Shown: positions 19,067 to 35,059, counted from the stretch's first letter. The stretch is 64,000 bases of DNA from Bog-473 sp963804055 (GCA_963804055.1 CAWDOU010000012.1:1-64000); one strand, 5' to 3'. Translations and numbers: made by a program. Notes: generated by a model from the letters alone, not told the origin.

Positions 19067-20028
19067 TAGAAGTACCCCTCCCGCTTGCGGTCCTCCATGC
19101 CGGCCTCCGAAATGCGGTCGTCGGCCCGGGTGGCCCCGCGCTCGGTCAGCCGAGTGCCTGCCACCTCGCCGATGACGAGGTCGATGGTCTCGGCCATCGA
19201 CTCGACGCACCCGGTGCAGTCGGCGTCCCCCACCGTCCGGAAGCGCACCATGGCCTCGAAGACCGGATCGCCCTCGGCCGGGGCCAGGTGCTCGGTGACC
19301 GCCATGAGCATGCCGTCGCGCTGGAACACCTCGCGGCGGTGGGCGTAGTAGATCGACGGGACGTCGATGGCCTCGTCGCGGATGTAGTTCCACACATCGA
19401 GCTCGGTCCAGTTCGAGAGCGGGAAGACCCGGATGTGCTCGCCCTTGTTGTGCCGGGCGTTGTAGAGGTTCCAGAGCTCGGGGCGCTGGTTCTTGGGATC
19501 CCACTGGCCGAACTCGTCGCGGAAGCTGAAGATCCGCTCCTTGGCCCGCGCCTTCTCCTCGTCCCGTCGGGCCCCGCCGAAGACGGCGTCATGGCGCCCT
19601 TCGGTTATGGCCCGCAGCAGGGTCGGCGTCTGCAGCCGGTTGCGGGTGGCGCCGGGCGAGGTGTCCTCGAGCGTCCGGCCGGCATCGATGTCGTCCTGCA
19701 CCTTCGCCACGTCGAGCCGGACGCCCATGTCGCCGGTGTGGCGGTCCCGGAACTCGAGCACCTCGTCGAAGTTGCGCCCCGTGTCCACGTGGAGCACGGG
19801 GAACGGCACCGGCGCCGGCCAGAAGGCCTTCTTGGCCAGGTGGAGCATGACGATGGAGTCCTTGCCGCCCGAGAACAGCAGCACGGGTCGCTCGAACTCC
19901 GCCGCCACCTCCCGGAAGATGTGGATGGACTGGGCCTCCAGGGCTCGGATGTCGGACAGGCGGTAGTGGCCCGTCCCGCCCGTGCAGCCACTCCCGACCC
20001 CGGAGTCACCACCGCGCGGCGTCGCCAT
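19066..20028 (-). CDS. cysD: Sulfate adenylyltransferase subunit 2
   Basis: Catalytic ATP sulfurylase subunit, 320 residues, PP-loop fold. LLFSGGKDSIVMLHLAKKAF carries the SGGKDS loop at residues 53-58. VDTGRNFDEVLEFRD, FGGARRDEEKARAKERIFSF and FPLSNWTELDVWNYI are characteristic, and the C-terminus ends DRKREGYF as in other CysD proteins. It has a clear leader: -10 TAAACT at 20067-20072 overlapping the rpoC stop, and GGGGAGG a few bases before the ATG. It forms an operon with cysNC. Confidence 0.95.
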   Translation of the reverse strand: MATPRGGDSGVGSGCTGGTGHYRLSDIRALEAQSIHIFREVAAEFERPVLLFSGGKDSIVMLHLAKKAFWPAPVPFPVLHVDTGRNFDEVLEFRDRHTGDMGVRLDVAKVQDDIDAGRTLEDTSPGATRNRLQTPTLLRAITEGRHDAVFGGARRDEEKARAKERIFSFRDEFGQWDPKNQRPELWNLYNARHNKGEHIRVFPLSNWTELDVWNYIRDEAIDVPSIYYAHRREVFQRDGMLMAVTEHLAPAEGDPVFEAMVRFRTVGDADCTGCVESMAETIDLVIGEVAGTRLTERGATRADDRISEAGMEDRKREGYF

Positions 20029-20069
20029 CGAAGCCTCCCCTTAAGTCTTCCTCCGCGAACGGGAGAAGT

Positions 20070-27763
<7,694 letters not shown>

Positions 27764-28099
27764 CGGTCAACTCCTCCCAGGAGAAAAGCGGCGGGTGAGG
27801 GCGGGACAGCGGTAGCGGTTGCGGGATGGGACGGGGACGGACGAGGACGACGGGACGGGAATCAGGGCTTCGCGGGCGCGCGCCGATACCGGGGAATTAC
27901 GGAATCGAAGACACGGAGACGCACGGCAACCGTGCATCTTATCGTGGGGCGTGCCTGGATACAACCCTTTGGCCTCGTCGGCCGAACGGGCGGCGCCCGG
28001 GGTCCCCGACAGGGTAAAGGTGCCCTCCCCGCCAGTCAAGGATCCTGGTCAGAGGGCCAGGTCAGGAACGGGTGTCCGCCTGGCCCTCCGGCCCGGGAG
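27764..28099 (-). other. rplL-rpoB intercistronic leader
   Basis: 336 nt without a gene. It contains the inverted repeat described separately at 28053-28087 and, nearer rpoB, a relatively AT-richer stretch at 27885-27970 that could hold an internal promoter. It plays the place of the attenuator/processing region known between rplL and rpoB in other bacteria. The ribosome site for rpoB is likely the GGGAGGAG at 27772-27779. Confidence 0.55.
28053..28087 (-). terminator. Hairpin after rplL (attenuator-like)
   Basis: Perfect 9-bp inverted repeat AGGGCCAGG (28053-28061) and CCTGGCCCT (28079-28087) with a 17-nt loop, starting 13 nt beyond the rplL stop. No U-tract follows, so partial termination or RNA processing is as likely as full termination. 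Confidence 0.5.
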
Positions 28100-28492
28100 C
28101 TACTTGATCTCGACGGTGGCGCCGGCGCCCTCGAGGGCCGCCTTGGCCTTCTCGGCGTCCTCCTTGTTGGCCTTCTCCAGCACCGGCTTGGGAGCGGCCT
28201 CGACCAGGTCCTTGGCCTCCTTGAGACCGAGGCTGGTGAGGGCGCGCACCTCCTTGATGACCTGGATCTTCTTGTCGCCGGCATCGGTCAGGATGACGTC
28301 GAAGTCCGACTTCTCCTCCTCGCCGCCTCCGGCGTCGCCGCCGGCCGCCGGAGCAGCCGCCGCAGCCACGGCCACAGGAGCGGCCGCGGTCACGCCGAAG
28401 CGCTCCTCGAAGTCCTTCAACAGCTCGCTCAGCTGGATCACCGAGAGCTCGGCGATCCCGTCGAGGATCTCTTCTTTGGTCAGGGTTGCCAT
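28100..28492 (-). CDS. rplL: 50S ribosomal protein L7/L12
   Basis: 130-residue stalk protein that recruits translation GTPases. It has the N-terminal dimerisation helices (LTKEEILDGIAELSVIQLSE), an Ala/Gly hinge near residues 40-60, and a C-terminal domain with KSDFDVILTDAGDKKIQVIK and LGLKEAKDLVEAAPKPVLE. Length and hinge are typical of actinomycetes. The ATG at 28492 follows GGAAGG. It lies downstream of rplJ, under control of the L10 leader. Confidence 0.97.
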   Translation of the reverse strand: MATLTKEEILDGIAELSVIQLSELLKDFEERFGVTAAAPVAVAAAAAPAAGGDAGGGEEEKSDFDVILTDAGDKKIQVIKEVRALTSLGLKEAKDLVEAAPKPVLEKANKEDAEKAKAALEGAGATVEIK

Positions 28493-28552
28493 CTGCCTGG
28501 CCTTCCTTTCTTTGCTTCGGTCTTGTGGTTCGGTTCGGGGGTCGATCGGGTG

Positions 28553-29289
28553 CTACTCGGAGGCGTCTTCGGCGGGGGCCGCCGCCTCTGGTTCCGCCGG
28601 AGTCTCCGCGGCGGTCTCCGCCGGCTCGGCGGGAGCCGGCGGGCTCCGCCGGCTCGGCGGGCGGAGCGGCGGCCTCCGCCGGAACAGCCTCGGCGTCGGC
28701 CGGGGCGGCGGCCTCGTCCGAAGGGGCGGCGTCGTCGGCGGGCAGCGCTTCCCCACCGGCCTGGCGCTGCTCGATCAGCGCCGAGATCCCGTAGGCCATG
28801 TTGCGGGGCAGGGCCTGCAGGAGGCCGGCCATCTGCTGCATCGGCGCGGCGAGGGCGCCGGCCAGGCGGGCCAGGAGCACCTCGCGGGGCGGCAGGTCGG
28901 CCAGGGCGGCCAGGTCGGCGGGTGAGAGGAGCGACCCGTCGGCCAACCCGCCCTTGATCACCAGGAGCGGGTTGTTGCGGGAGAAGTCCCGTAGGGCCTT
29001 GGCCACGGCGCTGATGTCGCCCTGCACGAAGGTCAGCGCGGTCGGGCCGTTGAGGTACTCGGACAGGGGCTGGTACTCGCCGCCACTCGATGGCCAGCCG
29101 GACCAGCGTGTTCTTGAAGATCCGGTAGTCGCCCCCGGCGGCGGCCAGCGCGTCGCGCAGCTCGGCGAGCTCGGACGTCGAGAGGCCGCGGTACTCGCTC
29201 ACGATGGACGCCGTCGCCGCACTGACGCGCGTCTTGACCTCGTCGACGACCTCGACCTTGTGTGTCCTCTGTGCGTTCATCGTTGCCAT
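28553..29289 (-). CDS. rplJ: 50S ribosomal protein L10 (two frameshifts)
   Basis: Stalk base protein that binds 23S rRNA and L12 dimers. The N-terminal part KVEVVDEVKTRVSAATASIV, EYRGLSTSELAELRDALA and FKNTLVRLAIE is in one frame. QGDISAVAKALRDFSRNNPL through GLLQALPRNMAYGISALIEQ is in the second after about 29085. A long acidic Ala/Pro/Glu tail ends EDASE at 28553 after a third frame from about 28645. The tail (about 80 residues) is longer than in most L10 proteins and lies in a repetitive GGCTCCGCCGG-rich region prone to error. ATG 29289 or 29280 could start it. Confidence 0.92.
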
Positions 29290-29319
29290 CGGTGGCCTCC
29301 ACCGGGCTCCATGGCCCGG

Positions 29320-29455
29320 AAGCGGGCCAGAGTCTCCGGCGTGCGACGGCACGGGCAACCGGATCGCTCCGGTGTGCTTCGGTGTCGCCTCGTCAGGCCG
29401 GCCCATCGGGCCGCTTCGGCACCCTGGGGTGCACCGGAGGTCTCTGGCGTATCGG
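29320..29455 (-). ncRNA. L10 leader (autoregulatory mRNA structure)
   Basis: The 260-nt gap before rplJ contains a long paired element. GCCAGAGACCTCCGG (from 29448 down to 29434) is complementary to CCGGAGACTCTGGC (29339-29326), giving GCCAGAG/CUCUGGC and CUCCGG/CCGGAG helices around a short internal loop. This matches the form of ribosomal protein L10 leaders, where the L10-L12 complex binds its own message. Position directly upstream of rplJ supports this. Confidence 0.68.
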
Positions 29456-29549
29456 ATTCAGTGCCCGTCCACCCGGAGGTGGCGAGCTGTGCGGGAAAGC
29501 GTAGTACGGCGGTCGGAGCCCTTCCGACCGGGTCGGCCTTGTCGCCCGG

Positions 29550-30272
29550 TCAGGCCGGGACGGCGAGCTCCTCGTCGGCGTAGCGGGCCTTGACCGGGTC
29601 GATGCGGACCCCGGGGCTCATCGTGGTGGAAACCGTGACCGACAGGAAGTAGCGGCCCTTCGACGAGGGCGGCTTCGCCCGCTGCAGCTCGTCGACGACG
29701 GCGCGGATGTTGGCCACCAGCTGCTCGGCGGTGAAGGACGCCTTGCCCACGCGGATGTGGACGTTGCCCACCTTGTCCGTGCGGTACTCGACCCGGCCGC
29801 CCTTGAACTCGGCGACGGCCTTGCCGACGTCCGTGGTCACGGTGCCGGTCTTGGGGTTGGGCATGAGGCCACGGGGCCCGAGCACGCGGCCGAGCGTCCC
29901 CACCTGGCCCATCAGGTCCGGCGTGGCGATGGCCACGTCGAAGTCGAGGAAGCCACCGTTGATCTTGGCCACCAGGTCGTCGGCGCCGACCTCGTCGGCA
30001 CCGGCGGCGCGGGCCTCGGCGGCCGCCTCGCCGGCGGCGAAGACCGCCACCCGCTCGGTGCGCCCCGTCCCCGAGGGCAGCGAGAGCGTGCCGCGGACGA
30101 TCTGGTCCGCCTTGCGGGGGTCGACCCCGAGGCGGACGGCGAGCTCGACCGTCTCGTCGAACTTGGCGCTGGCCAATCCCTTGACCAGCTCGACCGCCTC
30201 GGCCACGCCGTGCAGCGACTCCCGGTCCGCCTTGGTCAGGCTCTCCTTGTATTTCTTGCCGTGTTGGGTCAT
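29550..30272 (-). CDS. rplA: 50S ribosomal protein L1
   Basis: 240-residue L1-stalk protein, intact. It starts MTQHGKKYKESLTKADRESL at 30272 and shows TVELAVRLGVDPRKADQIVR, the signature FDVAIATPDLMGQVGTLGRV then LGPRGLMPNPKTGTVT, and KASFTAEQLVANIRAV. Nineteen bases separate it from rplK, with GAGGAGAG as ribosome site. L1 usually represses its own rplK-rplA message. Confidence 0.97.
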   Translation of the reverse strand: MTQHGKKYKESLTKADRESLHGVAEAVELVKGLASAKFDETVELAVRLGVDPRKADQIVRGTLSLPSGTGRTERVAVFAAGEAAAEARAAGADEVGADDLVAKINGGFLDFDVAIATPDLMGQVGTLGRVLGPRGLMPNPKTGTVTTDVGKAVAEFKGGRVEYRTDKVGNVHIRVGKASFTAEQLVANIRAVVDELQRAKPPSSKGRYFLSVTVSTTMSPGVRIDPVKARYADEELAVPA

Positions 30273-30291
30273 CGTCTCTCCTCGTCCTGAC

Positions 30292-30723
30292 CTAGCCGGC
30301 GACCTTGATGCCCATGGAACGCGCCGTGCCGGCGACCTGCTTCTTGGCTGCCTCGAGGTCATTCGTGTTGAGGTCGGCCAGTTTGGTGGTGGCGATGTCG
30401 GCGAGCTGGGCGTCGGTGATCGTCCCGACCTGCTCGCGGCCGGCCGTGGCGGCTCCCTTGTCGAGGCCCGCCGCCTGGCGGAGGAGCACCGGGGTGGGCG
30501 ACGTCTTCAGCACGAAGCTGAAGCTGCGGTCCTCGTAGATCGTGATGTCGACCGGGATCACCTGACCCCGCATGCTCTCGGTGGCCTGGTTGTACTGCTT
30601 GCAGAACTCCATGGTCTGCACGCCGTGCGGGCCGAGCGCGGTGCCGACCGGCGGCGCCGGCGTGGCCGAGCCAGCCTCGAGCTGGATCTTCACCACCGCG
30701 AGCACCTTCTTCTTGGGTGCCAT
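30292..30723 (-). CDS. rplK: 50S ribosomal protein L11
   Basis: 143 residues, intact. VKIQLEAGSATPAPPVGTAL is the GTPase-centre N-terminal domain. MEFCKQYNQATESMRGQVIP and the C-terminal rRNA-binding MGIKVAG motif are present. It lies 38 nt downstream of nusG. Confidence 0.97.
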   Translation of the reverse strand: MAPKKKVLAVVKIQLEAGSATPAPPVGTALGPHGVQTMEFCKQYNQATESMRGQVIPVDITIYEDRSFSFVLKTSPTPVLLRQAAGLDKGAATAGREQVGTITDAQLADIATTKLADLNTNDLEAAKKQVAGTARSMGIKVAG

Positions 30724-30761
30724 CGTCTCTGTTCTCCTTCTTCCGTCTCTGTGCCCAGCGC

Positions 30762-31628
30762 CTAGAGCTTGGCGACTTGGCTGAATTCGAGCTCGACCGG
30801 TGTCTCCCGGCCGAAGATGTTGACCAGCACCTTGAGCTTGAGCTGGTCCTCGTTGATCTCCGAGATCTGGCCCGAGAAGTCGGCGAAGGGGCCTTCCTTG
30901 ACCCTGACCGTCTCGTTGACCTCGTACTCCAGGCGGGCCCGGGTGCGCTTGGGCGCTCCGCCGGTGCCACCCTCGACCTTCACCTGAAGGATGTTCTCGA
31001 CCTCACGGCGTGACAGCGGCGTCGGCTTGGTGCCGGGACCGACGAAGCCGGTGACGCCGGGGGTGTTGCGGATGGCGCCCCAGGTGTCGTCATCGAGGTC
31101 GCAGCGCACCAGCAGGTAGCCCGGGAACACCTTCTTCTGGACCGTGACCTTCTTGCCGCCCTTGAACTCGTCCACGTCCTCCATGGGGATGACGACCTCG
31201 AAGACGCGGTCCTCGATGCCGCGGGAGGCGACGACGTTGCCCATGTTCGAGCGCACCTTGTTCTCGTAGCCCGAGTAGGTGTGCACGACGTACCAGCGAC
31301 CGGGCCGGTCGTAGGGGCTCTCGACGGGGAGCGGCTCCTCCTCGTCCTCCTCGTCCTTGACCCACCCGCCGAGCTCGCCGTCGTCTTCCTCGGCGTCGGC
31401 GCCCTGCCCGTCGGTGGCGTCGAGCACGAGGTCGGGCTCGACGGCCTCGGCCGCCGCCTCGGCCTCGATCTCTTCGACGATCTCTTCGGCGACCTCCTCG
31501 ACCACTGCCTCTTCGACAGCTTCGAGCACGGCTTCTTCCACGATCTCTTCCACAATCTCCTCAGCCGGCGCCTCTTCGTCGCCGTTGGTCACTGCGTCCT
31601 CTGCCTCTGTGTGCGTCGTGTCGCTCAT
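30762..31628 (-). CDS. nusG: Transcription termination/antitermination protein NusG
   Basis: 288 residues. About the first 105 are strongly acidic (Glu/Asp/Ala, EEIVEEIVEEAVLEAVEEAV) and probably disordered. The NGN domain follows (RWYVVHTYSGYENKVRSNMG, VFPGYLLVRCDLDDDTWGAI), then a KOW domain (EGPFADFSGQISEINEDQLK). Actinobacterial NusG proteins often carry such acidic extensions, though this one is at the long end. The protein links RNA polymerase to Rho and to the ribosome. Seven bases separate it from secE. Confidence 0.96.
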   Translation of the reverse strand: MSDTTHTEAEDAVTNGDEEAPAEEIVEEIVEEAVLEAVEEAVVEEVAEEIVEEIEAEAAAEAVEPDLVLDATDGQGADAEEDDGELGGWVKDEEDEEEPLPVESPYDRPGRWYVVHTYSGYENKVRSNMGNVVASRGIEDRVFEVVIPMEDVDEFKGGKKVTVQKKVFPGYLLVRCDLDDDTWGAIRNTPGVTGFVGPGTKPTPLSRREVENILQVKVEGGTGGAPKRTRARLEYEVNETVRVKEGPFADFSGQISEINEDQLKLKVLVNIFGRETPVELEFSQVAKL

Positions 31629-31634
31629 GTCGCT

Positions 31635-31958
31635 CTACTTCGTGAAGAGAAGCGTGATCAGCTTCCCGAAGGCGAGGTTCAGCACGAAAATAAGGCTGAT
31701 CATGATGATCAGCGTGGTCAGCACCACCGACGTGTAGTTGATGAGCTCCGAACGCGACGGCCACGCCACCTGGCGCATTTCGTCGCGCACCTCGCGGACG
31801 AACTGCACCGGGGTCGTGCGCTTGCGGCCCTGCGGCCGGGTCCGCGGCTGGCGTGGCCCACCCGAGTTCGAGCCGGCGGAGGCTTTGCGGGTAGCCGGAG
31901 ACCCATCGGCCTCCATCTGCCCTTGGCGCTGCATCAAGCGCTTCGTCTCGCGGTTCAC
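31635..31958 (-). CDS. secE: Preprotein translocase subunit SecE
   Basis: 107 residues from GTG 31958, with a basic Ser/Gly/Pro linker and then the conserved amphipathic segment FVREVRDEMRQVAWPSRSEL and one transmembrane helix (TSVVLTTLIIMISLIFVLNL). GTG is preceded by a GTGAGG-type site; an ATG ten codons in is the alternative start. The open frame continues upstream through the tRNA-Trp gene, which cannot be coding. Confidence 0.93.
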   Translation of the reverse strand: MNRETKRLMQRQGQMEADGSPATRKASAGSNSGGPRQPRTRPQGRKRTTPVQFVREVRDEMRQVAWPSRSELINYTSVVLTTLIIMISLIFVLNLAFGKLITLLFTK

Positions 31959-32003
31959 GACTCTTGCCTCACATACTTCGTTCTCGGGTAGGTACGTCCG
32001 GGG

Positions 32004-32076
32004 CAGGGCAGGAGGGACTCGAACCCCCAACCGCCGGTTTTGGAGACCGGTGCTCTACCAGTTGAGCTACTGCCCT
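32004..32076 (-). tRNA. tRNA-Trp (CCA)
   Basis: 73 nt. The acceptor AGGGCAG pairs with CTGCCCT. D-arm TAGCTCAACTGGTAGAGC, anticodon loop CTCCAAA, T-arm GGGGGTTCGAGTCCCTC. CCA is not encoded. Directly upstream of secE, as in other actinomycetes. Confidence 0.97.
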
Positions 32077-32170
32077 CGGTGGGGTGCCTTCGGTTGCCCT
32101 CAAGCAGGTGGTTCTTCCCCCTGACCTGGGGATCGGCCTGCCAGAGTAGCACCGGCAGGCTCGGGTCGGC

Positions 32171-32335
32171 TCAGCGGGTCTCCTTGTGCAGGGTGTGCTG
32201 GCGGTCCCAGCGGCAGAACTTCTTCATCTCGATCCGCTCGCGGTCATTGAGCTTGTTCTTGGTGGTGATGTAATTGCGCCGCTTACACACCTCGCAGGCC
32301 AGGGTGACCTGGACCCTCTTCTCGTTCTTGGGCAT
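32171..32335 (-). CDS. rpmG: 50S ribosomal protein L33
   Basis: 54 residues: MPKNEKRVQVTLACEVCKRR then NYITTKNKLNDRERIEMKKF and CRWDRQHTLHKETR. CEVCK plus FC (C-terminal) are partial zinc-ligand cysteines, only three of four, intermediate between C+ and C- forms. AGGAAGG precedes the ATG. It lies between tRNA-Met and tRNA-Trp; the hadABC-type genes found after rpmG in mycobacteria are absent. Confidence 0.95.
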   Translation of the reverse strand: MPKNEKRVQVTLACEVCKRRNYITTKNKLNDRERIEMKKFCRWDRQHTLHKETR

Positions 32336-32382
32336 CTGCAATCCTTCCTGCTGGCTGCCGGGGCGACCTGACCCGGACCTGG

Positions 32383-32456
32383 TAGCGGCGGCGGGACTCG
32401 AACCCGCGACAACACGATTATGAGCCGTGTGCTCTGACCAACTGAGCTACGCCGCC
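32383..32456 (-). tRNA. tRNA-Met (CAT), elongator
   Basis: 74 nt. Acceptor GGCGGCG pairs with CGCCGCT (one G-U at the end). Anticodon loop CTCATAA, T-arm GCGGGTTCGAGTCCCGC. It forms a cluster with tRNA-Thr, 7 nt away, and rpmG. The normal 1-72 type pair argues against initiator tRNA. Confidence 0.95.
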
Positions 32457-32463
32457 ATGGGCG

Positions 32464-32535
32464 AGCCCCCGGTGGGGATTGAACCCACGACCCCCTCCTT
32501 ACCATGGAGGTGCTCTGCCACTGAGCTACAGGGGC
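32464..32535 (-). tRNA. tRNA-Thr (GGT)
   Basis: 72 nt. Acceptor GCCCCTG pairs with CGGGGGC. Anticodon loop ATGGTAA, T-arm GTGGGTTCAATCCCCAC. It is the first gene of the tRNA-Thr, tRNA-Met, rpmG, tRNA-Trp, secE, nusG run; its promoter should lie in 32536-32620. Confidence 0.96.
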
Positions 32536-32621
32536 GCCGCGGGTACCTTCCGCGAAGGGTCAATGATAGTCAGGGCTTGAGGCCGGCTGCCTCCGACCCC
32601 CGGGTTTTCGCACGTCAACAG

Positions 32622-32627
32622 TACCAT
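32622..32627 (+). promoter_or_regulatory. -10 box TACCAT, leaderless start of GNAT gene
   Basis: TANNNT hexamer 6 nt before ATG 32634, with no Shine-Dalgarno. Confidence 0.45.
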
Positions 32628-32633
32628 CGGCGG

Positions 32634-33158
32634 ATGCGGATCCGACTCGCCGAGCTGGCCGACGCCGAGGCCATCCGTGCCATCTACAACGTGGAGGTGC
32701 TCGACAGCACCAATACCTTCGACATGACGCCCCGCAGCCGGGCCGAGCAGGAGTCCTGGATCCTGGAGCACAGCGGGGTCCATCCGGCCCTGGTGGCCAC
32801 CGAGCCCCCGGACCCCAAGGCCCCCGGCCGGGTCGGGGCGAACGGCGAGATCGTCCTCGGCTTCGGCTCCCTGTCGGCCTTCCGCGAGCGCTCGGGCTAC
32901 TCGGCCACGGCCGAGAACTCCGTCTACGTCGACCGGGCCCAGCGGGGCAAGGGGGTGGGCAAGGCGCTCCTGGCCGAGCTCCTCGTCCTGGCCTCCGCCC
33001 ACGGCTTCCATTCGGTGATCGCCCGCATCGCCGGGCACAACGAGACCTCCATCGGCCTGCACGAGGCGGCGGGCTTCGAGCTGGTCGGGGTCGAGCGCGA
33101 AGTGGGGCGCAAGCACCGCCGGTGGATCGACGTCGTGGAGCTCCAGCGGCTCCTGTGA
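32634..33158 (+). CDS. GNAT-family N-acetyltransferase (phosphinothricin type)
   Basis: 174 residues. MRIRLAELADAEAIRAIYNV at the start is the pattern of the phosphinothricin acetyltransferase-like branch. The acetyl-CoA pyrophosphate loop is QRGKGVGKALLAELL, followed by ARIAGHNETSIGLHEAAGFE, also typical of Pat/YncA-like enzymes. It probably acetylates a small amine or amino-acid-like compound; the substrate cannot be told. It is divergent from tRNA-Thr and convergent with the MptB-like gene (8 nt apart). Confidence 0.85.
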   Translation: MRIRLAELADAEAIRAIYNVEVLDSTNTFDMTPRSRAEQESWILEHSGVHPALVATEPPDPKAPGRVGANGEIVLGFGSLSAFRERSGYSATAENSVYVDRAQRGKGVGKALLAELLVLASAHGFHSVIARIAGHNETSIGLHEAAGFELVGVEREVGRKHRRWIDVVELQRLL

Positions 33159-33165
33159 GCTCGGG

Positions 33166-34809
33166 CTAGGACTCGAGCGCGGCGCCGGCGGCCGGCATGG
33201 GGGCCAGGCGTGAGCGGTCGAGGCGCCACGAGGCCGTCCAGTTGCCGAGCGGGACGATGGCGATGGCCCACAGCACCATGACCGCCAGCACCATGCTGGC
33301 CGGGTCCGTGTGCACGAGCTCGCTGAGCAGGTCGCTGCCACCGGTCAGCCCGATGAAGGGCGCCACCGCCGACAGGCCGAGCACCGCATAGAGCCAGCGT
33401 CCGGTGACGACCGGCGCCACGATGATGATCCCCCACGTCAGGTACCAGGGCTGGACGACCGGACCGAGGAGGACGAAGGCCATCATGGTGCCGCCCAGCG
33501 CGCCCAGCACGCCGATGCGCTCGCGATGGCGCAGGCAGTAGACGGCGATGGCGGCCGCCCCGATGAGGCCGATGGCACGGGTGAGCGTGAGGACGCCGCC
33601 CAGACCCACGCCGATGCCGATGACATGGGCGGTGCCACTGATGAGGAGGCCGAAGCCGGTGGCCGGTGCCATCCAGGAGCGCACGGTGCCGGGGGTGCCG
33701 AGGTTGGCGATCCAGCCCCAGCCCAGGCCCGAGACGAGGGACAGCACCCCCATGACGGCCACCGTGACCAGGCCCGCCCGTACCAGCATGCGGGCGCGGC
33801 GGCGCCAATCGGCGAACGGCCCGGCCCAGTCCCACGCGATGTAGACGATGCCGATGGCGGCGGGGACCTTGATGGATGCGGCGAGCGCGCACAGGACCAC
33901 CCCCCACACCGGGTGGAAGGAGCGCGCCGCGGTCACGCCGGCGAGCAGGAGGCCGACCATGATGGCGTCGTTGTGGGCGCCCCCGACGAGGGCGAGCAGG
34001 GTCAGCGGGTTGAGGACGGCCAGCACGAAGGCCGGCGCGGGGTCACGGCCGAACGAGCGGGCCAGCTTGGGGATGCAGTAGGCGATCAGCGCAATGCCGG
34101 CCACCGACTGCAGGCGCAGCAGCACGATGGTCAACAGCGCGTGGTGGAAGGTGACGGACGCGGACCACCCGGCCAGCATGAGGAACAGCGGCCCGTACGG
34201 AGCGGGCGTGTTGGCCCACAGCGGATCGACGCCCGAGACGTACGGGCCCGAGCCCAGTGTTCCCGGTCCGTAGTGGTACGGGTTGATGTGGTGGCTCATC
34301 ATTTCGCCTTGCGCGGCGTACGAGAAGACGTCCCGGCTGAACAGCGGCGCCACGACCAGGAGGGGCACGATCCACAAGGCCAACATGTAGGCCAGCGGAC
34401 GGATCGGCACGCCGCCGCGGGCCCGCAGCGTCTGGAACAGGCCGTACCAGACCCGGACGAAGAGGATCATCCCGCCGTACACCGCGACCACGCCCGGCAG
34501 CATCAGCGTGGTCGACGGCCAGTCGGCTTCGCCGAAGAACCACGTGCCACCCATTTCCAGCTTGAACGGCGAGCTCGGCAGGGACGCCCCGATGCAGATG
34601 GAGACGACGGCGAGGAGGCCGAGGAGGGCGGGCCGGCGGAGGAACGACCAGTCCTCGGGGTCGCCGGACGCGGGCTCGACGCGCTCGGTGAGCGTGACAC
34701 CTCGGGTCAGGCGCAGCTGGACGGCGTCGGCCCGCATGGAGAGGCGGCCGAGGCGCGCGCTCAACCGGTCGAGCACCGGGGTTGACGTCGACATCGGGCT
34801 CTCGTCCAC
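33166..34809 (-). CDS. MptB-like alpha-1,6-mannosyltransferase (GT-C)
   Basis: 547-residue polytopic membrane protein with about 12-13 hydrophobic helices. After the second or third helix comes the lumenal loop FSRDVFSYAAQGEMM, HHINPYHYGPGTLG, which carries the acidic catalytic-type Asp and the xNPYxxGP motif of MptA/MptB. These polyprenyl-phosphomannose-dependent mannosyltransferases build the lipomannan/lipoarabinomannan backbone. NPLTLLALVGGAHNDAIMVG is another hallmark. The start is GTG 34809; ATG 34794 is possible. No other lipoglycan gene is adjacent, so the acceptor is inferred only. Confidence 0.82.
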   Translation of the reverse strand: MDESPMSTSTPVLDRLSARLGRLSMRADAVQLRLTRGVTLTERVEPASGDPEDWSFLRRPALLGLLAVVSICIGASLPSSPFKLEMGGTWFFGEADWPSTTLMLPGVVAVYGGMILFVRVWYGLFQTLRARGGVPIRPLAYMLALWIVPLLVVAPLFSRDVFSYAAQGEMMSHHINPYHYGPGTLGSGPYVSGVDPLWANTPAPYGPLFLMLAGWSASVTFHHALLTIVLLRLQSVAGIALIAYCIPKLARSFGRDPAPAFVLAVLNPLTLLALVGGAHNDAIMVGLLLAGVTAARSFHPVWGVVLCALAASIKVPAAIGIVYIAWDWAGPFADWRRRARMLVRAGLVTVAVMGVLSLVSGLGWGWIANLGTPGTVRSWMAPATGFGLLISGTAHVIGIGVGLGGVLTLTRAIGLIGAAAIAVYCLRHRERIGVLGALGGTMMAFVLLGPVVQPWYLTWGIIIVAPVVTGRWLYAVLGLSAVAPFIGLTGGSDLLSELVHTDPASMVLAVMVLWAIAIVPLGNWTASWRLDRSRLAPMPAAGAALES

Positions 34810-34976
34810 GGGGGTAATCAGTCTCGCTTGTCAGTCCGGGCCCTCGGGGCCCGGCGGGGGGAGATGGGCGCACGCCCAGGGAGCATGTACCCGCAATCGA
34901 CCTGAAACAGCATTGTAACGGCCTCCGGGGGGTCGCTCGGGGCCGGGGCCCCCACGACGCGACCGGGGGAAATGCG

Positions 34977-35059
34977 TGGGCCGGGAAGGATTCGAACCTC
35001 CGTAGGTGTTAACCGACAGGTTTACAGCCTGTTTCCTTTGGCCACTCGGACACCGACCC
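34977..35059 (-). tRNA. tRNA-Tyr (GTA)
   Basis: 83 nt, class II with a long variable arm. Acceptor GGGTCGG pairs with CCGGCCC. Anticodon loop CTGTAAA, T-arm GGAGGTTCGAATCCTTC. It stands alone between MptB-like and yajQ. Confidence 0.94.

Noticed and set aside
31958..32030. Upstream extension of the secE frame
   Set aside because: It runs into the tRNA-Trp gene and cannot be coding; the GTG at 31958 is used instead.
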